From positions 163,695,850 to 163,759,849 of the forward strand of contig OX465283.1 of assembly GCA_949987705.1 (NCBI GenBank): DNA of 64,000 nt. Reading direction: 5' to 3'. Of the stretch, positions 54,390 to 64,000 are shown piece after piece. How positions within the stretch are numbered: the stretch's first letter is position 1; each line of letters opens with the position of its first letter. Made by a program: the position numbers and the translations under genes. A model generated the notes under the pieces. That model ran no database searches. It was given only the letters and a program-made list of their open reading frames with translations, and was not told the DNA's origin. This stretch comes from Thereva unica (Eukaryota > Arthropoda > Insecta > Diptera > Therevidae).

Positions 54390-57260
54390 ATTATTACTTT
54401 TGTTCATTTTGTTCCCACGAGTAAAGCCGAAAAAGAATCCAGCCTTGGCAGAGCCGCATACTAGAGTAAGGCCCACGTATGCATCGACCTTTCCCGGGCA
54501 TCGGCGAAAGACCGTTTGCAACCAGCCTGTTTATACCCATTGGTTGGCCATTCAACATTCGGCACGGTACCTTTATACCTTGGTTTAAAAGTCTCGACTT
54601 AGACTACGAATATTCGTTGACAACCACACCGATTTTGCTGCTTGTGGTAGTGTCTTCCAAAGTGAAGCGTTGTCTGTATAACGTCCAAACTAGGCCAGAC
54701 TTATCTCAGTAGGAACTATCTTTCTTGGCCAAAAAATACAGGATCACTTTTCTGTTATTAAGGAACATCAAGGGCAACGTAAAGCTCTATGATAGATTAG
54801 CCAAACTAGGAACAAATTTTGCAGAAAGACCGTTGGAGGTTGTACCCAAGCTACTATGTGCATGATAAAAAGAGATATAACTGTGCATTTCCTTTTATTT
54901 GCAGGTTTTAAATAGCGCATCTGTGGTTTATTGTCGTAGAATGAAGACTTCACATACAGATACTAATCCATAAGGTGTGGTGCCACACGATCAAGGAGGA
55001 TAATTCACAGATCCATTACGCATGCTTGCTTTATAGAGAAACACGCCAGAGGAACAACTAAATATTTTCCCTGCAGTTGTGCGTCTTTGGCTAGGATCAG
55101 ACATCTTTCATTTGCATAAGTTTCTTTACAGGGCTTGGGAGAGGTTTCGAACGAGATGTTTTAGGTAACATGAGGTATCTTAATATGATCGCCTAGATTT
55201 AAAATCACTACGAGATTAGTGCCCATATTTACGAAAAGGTCTTGGATAAAGGTTACAAAACGGTGGCCTTTAAAACCAATTCTGTTGTCGTCCTCGATCT
55301 TTGTGTGGATCTGTCGGTCTTTTTACCTGTGATTTCCTGCTTGCAATGAAAGTTTCAATGATAGAAAAGAAACCACCTGAGGTATTGTCTCCAGTATATC
55401 TATGCAGTCTTCACATACTTGATATTCATATACAACTTAATTTATGTACGCAATTTCGACAACTAAAGCCAACTTGAACTAGACTTGACAATTCAGGAAG
55501 GTGTTCCTGTTTTTTGCCCCACGATCCGTCCATAATTGATTTGATTCAGACATTTTCAAAGACCATGATCCACAAAAATAACAATCGGAATTCTTCTAAC
55601 GCATGGCAAATATGTACAATAATGAATAGTGTTAATTACCTGGAACGGCTTCAATCAAAAGCACTTAAATCGGGGCTGATCTGTTTTGCGACAATACCTT
55701 ATGAAAAAAATACGGTGACCTCCTGTCTTCCCGCATTAAATACCACTTGCAATCACGACTTCAATGAGTAGACACTTTTTTCAGGCACACGCAAGCGATT
55801 TGGACGTGCTTTTTTCTAAACCACCAAAAAAGGTATTGGCAGACGAAATTGTGATTGATGTGAATTATCTGGGGTACACCTGCTGGCTTCCTGCAATAAA
55901 AAATGTGTGCCTAAAGACAATTGCGTTACCACAGGCATATTTGAAGCCATCGATTTGAAGGTCATGAAGCGCTCCAGCAGCACTCCTGTGTGTTTGTATC
56001 TGTGTGAAATGAAGACGCCAATCAATTGTGCAACCGCAAGTAGCTTCCGTCTGCCGATTTTACCGAGAGAGTTAATTCCATGGATGAATGGGTCACAGGC
56101 AATACAGGTAATTCAGGTATGGAGTCAACGACTTCCGCAACCTTTCAATTGTTCCAAGACAGAATTTAAGCTGCATGGGAAAACTCCATGAAATGCAGAA
56201 CTGCACATTGTGTTCAAGTGCTCATATAGCGCGCACTCTAATCTCTGCTCACACAGCCACACTACTTCCAATGAGGCTTGTTGATGCCCGGTAAATGGGG
56301 CAGGCCACACCTTCGTGCACTTTCAGTTTTGAAACGGCAATCAATGAACAAAAAAAAAATAAAGGAGGCACGAATGCAAGGCACGATGCAGATTGCACGA
56401 CTGATTGCATCGCTAGAAGATGGAAACGGAGCCAATTCTTATGCGGCCGCGTATGATTCTTGACACGGGAGGTCTGAGGCCACGGGGAGGAGCATACCTG
56501 TGCACTGACAGCAGCGGTGGGTATTCTTTTTGTTTTGCTTTAATCGTGAAGACTGGTTTGTAGTAAAATTGTAGAAATGTCAAAGGCCACCTGTAGCACA
56601 TCTCATCAGCCTTAAAATTTCATTTTATATTCAAGAGGAGGAGCAGGAGGCATCCATCGAGCGAATGGGGTTTTTGGTCTTGACTTTGCGTGGTGTGTTG
56701 CGAAAAAGATAACGGAGTGTATGCTAAGGAATATATCTACCTGGAGAACCATGAGACCAGGGTGAAATACATATTCCAGAAATCAGAACACTTCTTTTTC
56801 GTTGGTGAATGCAAAGTAGTTTGCACAGCTTTTGCATTATTTCTTCGAGTGCCCTTTTTATGAATTCGTTAGCTCCTATTCAAAAGTGGGCTTTTTTAGG
56901 GTAAACGAGAGAATTTTTAGGTGGAGAACTATTTAGCGATGTTTTGTGCTTTAATCTCTACAATTTTTTTTCTAGTTCTTAAATTTTTACACAAAAGTTT
57001 CTCTTTGAAGGAGGCATGCCCCGAGTAAGACTTGCCGCCCGACTTTTCTAGGGAATAAAATTGAAGCTTTAAGAAATTGTATAGAACGAAGAAAACAGGC
57101 GATTATCTTGGTGACCATTAAGGGCATACCCAGTAGACCGGTTTTCGTTTGATTGCGTAGGTCAAGCAGCATTGGACGTGGTTAGTACTTAGTTGGGGGT
57201 CCCCTTGGTAAACCGACACTCGCGTTTGGAATATTTGGGTGCGTTTAGATATTTGCTCTG
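54390..57260. other. No recognised gene
   Basis: Frames of 60-94 codons cluster at 55500-56470, where composition is less AT-rich, but no motif was recognised in either strand. Confidence 0.35.
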
Positions 57261-57261
57261 C

Positions 57262-57990
57262 GTGCTTAATTGTTTAGGTTATGTTAGATATGGCTGAGCT
57301 GTTGGTTTAAGCTCATACATTTAGGCCAAAAGGATAAGCTCATTGTGATGACATATTGATCCCACTTTAAACCTGATGGTAAAATGTCTTCGCTAAACCA
57401 TCCCGAGGAAGTAATGAATCTTCTAAGTTGCGGGATCCCAATCTTCGAGATTTCCCGCAAGCGTGCTTAGAAAGGGTTAACCAAATGTGGTTAGCATCCT
57501 TCTGCTTAGGGCTGGACAGTAAAAGAGGGCATGTAGTACACTTTCCTCCTCGTCCGGATTCTTAAAGCTTCTGCAAAAATCGTAGGTCTCAAGACCTAGA
57601 CGAGTCGCATGCGTCCCTATCAGACAGTGTCCGGTCAGCACTCCCACTATAACTGAGAGGTCTTGTCTTCCGAGCCTCAGTAGTGAAGTGATCCGCCAAA
57701 GATCATAAGAGGACCAGTTCGTTTTTACTGGATTAACGCTGAGTCCGCGGGTGGGAGTCCAGCTGGAGAAGGTCAAGACAATTTCTGTCAAGACCAGGGT
57801 AATGATGTCCGGGAGTATTTTGTTAAACGCTCCCTCTATGTCAAGAAATGCTACTAATTTATACTCCTTGAATTCGAGGGATTTTTCAATGGTTGAAATC
57901 AATGAGTGACGAGCAGTATCAGGCATGTGCGCTAGAGAGTTCCGAGGTTAGTATAGTTTGCCTCAGATATATTTCGATTAGCCTATCTAG
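57262..57990 (-). pseudogene. LINE family A copy with internal deletions
   Basis: Minus-strand ISTIEKSLEFKEYKLVAFLDIEGAFNKIL matches the RT of the 48301-50795 copy. It jumps to GLSVNPVKT and then to GVLTGHCLIGTHATRLGLE and the Cys/His tail (EEESVLHALFYCPAL). The 149-codon frame is thus a deletion product. The 3' end has TTTAGGTTATGTTAGATATGG near 57275, like the 48.3 kb copy. Confidence 0.75.
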
Positions 57991-57999
57991 TTTTTAATA

Positions 58000-60900
58000 G
58001 AAAGGAGACCACCATGGGGGTCTGGAAGCCTCTTTATGCGAACAAGCTTTATTAATGGCGTAAGTGCATTGTTCTGTGAAAATGTTCACAATGCTGTCAT
58101 TCCCGCTTTTTGGGAAGCTTCTTTACGATTAGAGGCTAGTATAGTAAACCCAATTTGTCTTTTTGATGTGTTTTATTTTAGGAGGGGTGATTGGAGTAGA
58201 GTCTTGCAGTTGGAAAATTTATGGTCTGTGAATGAGTGTTTCTTCGAGACTTCCCAGGCCATCTATTCGGTCGGAGTGGCAGTCTGAGCAAGGGGGTAAA
58301 TTATTTGATCAACTAAATTATTTTTACTCGGGGCCTCACTCTGTCTTGGATTTTTGCAGGCACAGTCGACGAGTATTTTCTTCTAGAATCTCTCGAAATT
58401 CGCTTTACTTTATAATTGAAACGTCCGTGACTTGTTGTCAGAGCTAAAAACTATCAGAGAAATATCTGCTGCATGCTCACGATGCCCACTCATCACTCAT
58501 TAACCTTATCACTGCCCAAAGATTGCCCATTCGTGGTCACAGAATCCTATCGTTTCTAATGTTTCGCGGTGACCCATTTTTTCTTTAGGTTCAATAAGTA
58601 TGCGATTTCTCACCCTTAACCCTCTAATGGCAGAGTATTGTTTGCACTCCCATTTAGGTGATCTACCGAGCGCAGCAGAGAAGGATCTTCATTTAGTAAA
58701 CTGAGGTGCAATTTCCAAATTTAAATCCTCTAAGAAGACTCCCGGTTTCACTCTGCTTACAATCATACTCGTATAATAGTGTATCTTCCGATCTCTCTTC
58801 AGAGAACCATCCATTACCTATGAAGGTTCTTCTATCATACCTCTCGGCCACTCTCATTTACCCCGTTTATGGCTAGGTTCATACCAGGTTCAACCCAGTT
58901 AAAAACGAAGGTCGAGTTGAAATGCGGTCCACTCAACTCACCTTTTGCTCTCCTACCTGGATCTTATTGATATTGTGCCTCATATACACGGATTGAGTTG
59001 CAATTGGGTTTAAGTGAGATTTGTTTTGTTTGTTTACCATCCGTGAAGTCTGCCTTTGGCGTAGCTTGCATAGCACTACATATAAAATTATTTCGTTCTG
59101 ATTACCTTCCATGTTTTTAAAAACTTTTAAAGGAGAATAAGGAGAATAAGGAGAATTTCACACAAAAATTTGAGGTTATGTTTTGGTGTCAGTACAACTC
59201 TGTTTCCATCTCAAACTGAACTCAACTCGACGTCATATAAGGGGGCCGAGATTTCAACTCAACCTCGACTCAACTTTTCAACCTAGTCATCAAAGGGGTA
59301 ATTTTCGAAATCCATTTCATAGACATAATGTTTATTAATATTTTAGCCGCTAACCGCTTAGCTTTAGTTCTGGTTGATCCACCTTTTGATCGTAGCTGGA
59401 ATTTTGGCTTTACTTTCGTCTTTTTTTCAGTGCGCTACGTGGTGGTTTCGATGCTTCTATTTAATAATTCCTGAAAATCAATTATTTATTATGGAGGTCC
59501 AGTGACCTTTTGTGTTTCGGAGATGCTGACTCAACACGATAGTGGATATGTGATGCCATATGATGAAGAGACCTCCACACAGTCTTTCGGAATACTGACT
59601 CAGTGCGTCAGTGGATCCTAAGAATCGCAACAACAACATCACAACACAATTTGTTACATCTTGTAGTATCAACACGCTTAAAGATCTGAAGTGATCTGGT
59701 TTGACTCCGACTGTGCGCCGGTAGTTATTTTGAATAATAATTTTGGTGAGGGGCTTTGATTCGAAGTATGTATATAATTTTTGGTTTGTGTTGTCGGCAG
59801 TCAGCTGATTTCTGTCTCTATCTGACAGATGGACTTTTTCGGGATAAATGAAGCTTTCTTGTTTATGTTTATATATTTACTAATTTTATTTATTTTAGGT
59901 AAGTTAAGGCGGATTGGAAAGGGTTTTTGATGGCTGGATTGGTTTCTCTCCTTTAGTGTTGGCAGATATGCAAGTTTTGTGTAACTTGATTAAATTTTTG
60001 TTGATTATTTTTGTTTTAATTTTTTAGGTACGCCGAGGAGGGAACACACTCTTTTAAAATTAAAGAAAGCTCCAATTCTATACCTCTAATACGCTAATAG
60101 AACACTACTTAAACAATTGCCTGTTGAAGCTCTTAAAAGCGATGCATACTTTCTTATGCCATTGTGGGATTCGTCTCAATTTTCTAACAATAATCTTCTT
60201 CTGACACTAAATGTTGAGCTGGAGTCTGAATCCAAAAGACCCAAAATCCCGCAAAAATTTCTCCTAGACATAATTCCTCACATCTAACAAAGCCGTTTAG
60301 AGTGTGCACAATACCAAAGATAATTGCCAAATTGTTAACTCTTTTCCAAAAGAAATCTCCTCTCGATCCAGCAGATTGTCAAGCTTAAATCCAAACAGCC
60401 CTGAAAGTGCCTTTTATCTCGCGCTCCAAGCACAACAGCCGAGTACCATCTCTTCCTCGGGATTAGCAACAAAGACCTCTATGCTCTATGATGGCAACAA
60501 GACGATCATCTTCCGCAAGACTTGATGCTTTCTTCGTGTCTAAGAGCGCAGATTTTTACCTGGTTAAAAGCACCTCGAATTACCCGAGTGACACATTCCC
60601 CGCGTGTATTTTTGTTACATAAAAAATCCAAGATTTCAGATACACTCGACAAAAGCACCATCATCGAACGAGGCGCTCTTAGGTCGAGATGTGAAAAAAT
60701 ATGTCTCCCCGGAAACTTTCCATAATTCCCGGTAGATTTTATTTGTCAGGTACATGACCAGGTGAGGGAGATTAATGCCGTCCCACATGAAAGAAAGCAG
60801 TCCGCTTGACGACGACGATGGGACGGACAGGGTTGAATGCATTAAAGTTGAGGCAGTTCAGTTCGGCTGTGATGGATTTGTTGCTCTTGGGTCGATTTTG

Positions 60901-63080
60901 ACCACGTCGAGGCCATTGTTGTGTCAAATTTGGCGCTTTGTGTGAACGCGGATTAGAGCCGCGCAGTTTCGTGATAATAGAGTTGTGCCAGTCATGGGCG
61001 AAGACGAATTTTACGCTTTGAACTGAAGAGGAGGATGTTTATGTGTAAACTGTCGCACGATGCCGGTTGCCTATTGTTGTTTTGAAGTGTGACCCTAACG
61101 AATTCCACGAACATTCACTTTCGGATGGACCGACGAACAAAGCGCTCGGTTCACGGGAAGCAATTTTTCAATTCCGCCAGACACAACTTTCTTCCACCAA
61201 GACGTGAGGAGCTTCTTGTGCAATATGCTCGAGAGTCAAGAAGATCTCTCGTGTCGCATATGATCGTCACGACACGTTTAGAAATCTGAAAGCGTTTCCT
61301 ACAACTCTAAGCGGGCAATTGCTCCACAAACAGTCGACACACGAGTTGTCGGTCGGGCATTGTTCGGCTAAATTGGAGCCCATCAAAGGTGCGATGGGCC
61401 GCGGACCTTCAAGTACCCTAGGGCGTCGTGTGTTGCTGATTGATTGGACGGTTTCAATTCCAAGTCGGGAAGCTCCCAAAAAGGTGCGGGCCGTCGTATG
61501 TAAGTTGGAGGTCGCGGCTTGCATCGAGACGACCGTGGCCAGTTCAAGGCGGCCGTATGCCACCGTTAATCTTCTTTTGGACGCCGTCGCTTTCATAACA
61601 TATTTCGCGCGTGAAACCCGTTTTAATGGGGCTCCCCAGAGGAGGAAGACGGCACGGGCAGCAGCAGCGTCGATAGACCTGGCCAAGAGAAGCATAGCAA
61701 TTTGCATATCAGTCCGATTCTTGTCTCATGCTATCGCCAGGCCACACCGGAAGTGGCGTGCTGATAGCAATTTGGCAGTCTGTTATCATATATGACGTAA
61801 TGCATGACAAATGGGAAGCGATACTCTTATTGGGCATGAGTCCGCCCCAAAAATATGGTGTCAGCCGATTAACTGTTAAGTGCCAGAGCTTAATTAACGA
61901 TTCGTTCGTTAGGTTCGTCGTTTCGACGTCGAGATGAAAAAAGTGGTTTCTTTGAGTCGTTTACAATTGACGAAGGACACGCCGCGAAAAATGGGTTTTT
62001 GGTGAAACGTTCGGCCCAAAAATGTCCAATAATTTTCCCACTATTAAAAAAACGTTTCACGAGCTTCGTCTCCGCTTTTTGTTATGGAAATTCGGGAGCT
62101 TGTAAAATTCTGTTATCTCTTGTTGTGTTCGGAAGTGGGACATCGATAATTTCGATTTTTGTTATTTTTCCAGGCGAAGATGTCAACAAACCGCGCTCAT
62201 TTTTAGGTTGTCGGGTTTGGTTCATTGCTACCAAAAAAATATAAAAATAAATCCAGTCTCAAGTGAATCGACAACGACGACTATGTTGAATTTTATATTT
62301 AAAATCTTCCGATCCACACACGCTTTTGACTTTTGCCACTGAATTTTTTTGCTTGACAAATTCTCATGAAAATCGCCGGGGGAATTTTGCTTGGAGGGGG
62401 AGTATTCTAAATGCGATTTCTTGTATGCTTTATCCCTTGTCAAAAAATACATACATATGGAATGGCGCTTAGCAATAAAGTCTCGAGAAATACCGGGAAC
62501 AAGCAAGTGGATTTACATGTACGATGCTGGTTTTAGTTACCCCTGCAAACAAAACACAAAAGAAAAAAATAACAGCTGGTGTCTCTTGTGTTTTGAACAA
62601 ACAAAATTTGGAGACACCATATATCCTTATCCTAACAACTAAAAAGGTTTTGGGGTTGTTGACTTTAAACTAAGCTATTTTGAGACACCATAAATAGTCC
62701 TTGAAAATTTTATAATAAAATGTCGAGAAATTTTTATATAATACATATTTGGCTTCTTAGCCTATTAACGCCATCTGTACTTGAATGGATTATTTGTAGT
62801 TTATATGGAAGTAATTCATTACTTCATAGATGGCACTACTGATCTATGAAAAAATTATTTTGGCGAGAAAGTAAATGTCAAAATTTTTACTTATTGTGAT
62901 TTGGGTTGCAAGCAAGATTGCCTCCCTAAGGTAAGATGCGGTTATCGTTTTTACAAGCTTTATATTAACTTCGTTCTCTGTGGACCGGCAATCTTGCGCG
63001 ATCGTTTTTTCGACTAAATCCCGATATGTGGTGATGCTCAAATTTTGCACACACCTTTGGTTCCGAATTCTGGCTCTAAA
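58000..63080. other. No certain gene; unexplained GC-richer block at 60.9-61.9 kb
   Basis: A weak inverted repeat lies at about 58895-59290 (GGTCGAGTTGAAATGCGG against an inverse GGTTGAGTTGAAATCTCGG). At 60490-60640 SSSARLDAFFVSKSADFYLV and SNYPSDTFPACIFVT faintly recall a LINE endonuclease C-terminus. Between 61267 and 61795 overlapping frames of 158 (plus) and 146 (minus) codons occur, without recognised motif. A short hairpin (TGGTGTCTC/GAGACACCA) sits at 62578-62620. Confidence 0.35.
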
Positions 63081-63091
63081 GGCTCTCAAAG

Positions 63092-64000
63092 ATGAAGTTC
63101 CAAGAGCAACGCAGCGCCAAAAGTATCTTTGCTCGATTCGAGGGAGTTACGAAGATCGATATCACGGAGAAGCAACAAGCTTCAATAAGATGGGCGACGC
63201 GAGTCGTTAGCAAGCATACTTCGCAAACTGGCAACCCAACACCAAAGCGTCAGAAGTCCCTTGAGGAGCCTAATCACTCTGAGGCTAAGCGTAGTAGAAA
63301 AAGTATCCATCTACTGCATCCTACTACTAAGTCCTATAGCCAAGTGCTAAAAGGTCAGATCGTGATCGCCGTTATCGACGAAAGTGATCCAGATGGCACC
63401 ATTCTGCTTGAGAAAAGGAGGCATATTGAGTACAGGCACGCGACGATTTTCCTCCCAATCCTTCAGGAGCATCCTGGCATCATTCCTTACTGTCGCGATG
63501 GAGGATGGCATCAGGGCCGCGTGCAACTCATCGCATGTGACGATCAGAGATTTGTCGATCTCTATAAAATAGCCATATCTAAAATCGGGGAAGCATGGCC
63601 CAGAGCTAAACTCAAAGTCGTTATGAGGGAGGAGATCCCGAGCCCGTTCCTGGATCCCAGCGGAACTAGCTGAGCTTCAGGCTATTCTGGCTATCATTCG
63701 GTTGAGTAACCCACACCTACAGACGTCATCGTGGAAGATTACGATGCTGGAGGATCCGAAAAGTGGCGGCCAAGCGGTTACATTTGTAATTAGCAAGGAG
63801 TCGCTAAGACCTTTGGCGAAATCTGGCGGCATCATAAGTTACGGTTTCTCCTCCATAGCTCTGAGGCCTTTCAAAAAACAGATTTTGCCCCTCAATCAGA
63901 GTGGAATGGTTTCAGCTGCTCCACCTGCGGCTCCAGATGGTGAGCCTTCGAGCGCTGCGCGTAACACAGACACGAAAGTTTTTGAACCCAACGCACCTAG
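63092..64000 (+). pseudogene. LINE ORF1 with DUF4780-like domain, frameshifted, runs off window end
   Basis: A 193-codon frame begins at the Met at 63092. Its N-terminal third is basic and Ser/Lys-rich (NPTPKRQKSLEEPNH). A DUF4780-like domain follows (YSQVLKGQIVIAVID, IPYCRDGGWHQGRVQLIACDD, WPRAKLKVVMREEIP). The frame stops at 63673. A +1 shift near 63640-63660 restores IPAELAELQAILAI, WKITMLEDPKSGGQAVTFVIS and YGFSSIALRPFK to the window edge. Such ORF1 proteins accompany RNase H-bearing LINEs and bind RNA. The related piece at 52235-52600 suggests the same family. Confidence 0.6.

Noticed and set aside
1..64000. CRISPR arrays, bacterial operons, rRNA genes
   Set aside because: None seen: the tandem repeats lack spacers, the genes have introns, and no rRNA-like sequence was recognised.

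Overview
The window is nuclear DNA from an insect, most likely a fly (Diptera). It has spliced introns with GT-AG borders, AT-rich non-coding DNA, and a dense bed of insect-type transposable elements. The one host gene recognised, invadolysin (leishmanolysin-like zinc metallopeptidase), resembles the fly protein closely. A large TE-rich dipteran genome (black soldier fly type) would fit, but the species cannot be fixed from this sequence.

Host gene. Invadolysin lies on the minus strand. Ten coding exons can be placed between 48168 and 29506. They give a continuous frame of 624 residues that lacks only the first coding exon (signal peptide region). Two introns are greatly swollen: 47874-38621 (9.25 kb) and 37290-30371 (6.9 kb). 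Both are filled with transposon debris. The remaining introns are 54-162 bp.

Layout. 1-3000: an RNase H-bearing non-LTR element (family A) on the minus strand, split by a 5'-truncated second LINE (family B). 3300-3500: endonuclease scrap of an RTE-like element. 6000-6900: Jockey/CR1-like RT split by a tRNA-derived SINE. 7260-7540: palindromic hAT-like DNA. 8590-9450: ~120 bp tandem repeats and a hairpin element. 9449-12120: a Helitron-like 3' end followed by a 21-copy satellite of ~118 bp with trimeric higher-order structure. 12125-12400: Tc1/mariner-superfamily scrap. 12531-12706: inverted-repeat-bounded minisatellite. 14.7-19.2 kb: MITEs and hAT-like ends. 21.1-23.8 kb: a decayed BEL/Pao element carrying a SINE, itself split by a B element. 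25.4-28.6 kb: mariner scrap, LINE B copy, Ty3/gypsy gag scrap and a hAT-like non-autonomous element with an 8 bp target duplication. 29.1-48.2 kb: invadolysin, with a B copy, a SINE, a Helitron-like element, an RTE element split by a mariner copy, and an R1-like element in its introns. 48.3-50.8 kb: a 5'-truncated A-family LINE flanked by a 12 bp target duplication. 51.8-54.4 kb: a deleted LINE (ORF1 joined to RNase H), two Pol III tRNA-like units and a long foldback element. 57.3-58.0 kb: a second A-family copy. 63.1-64.0 kb: a DUF4780-type ORF1 running off the window end.

I found no bacterial-style operon, CRISPR array or new defence-like system. The notable material is transposon biology: a SINE that shares its 3' tail with a resident LINE, satellite DNA next to a Helitron-like terminus, nested insertions, and several structurally clean non-autonomous DNA elements.
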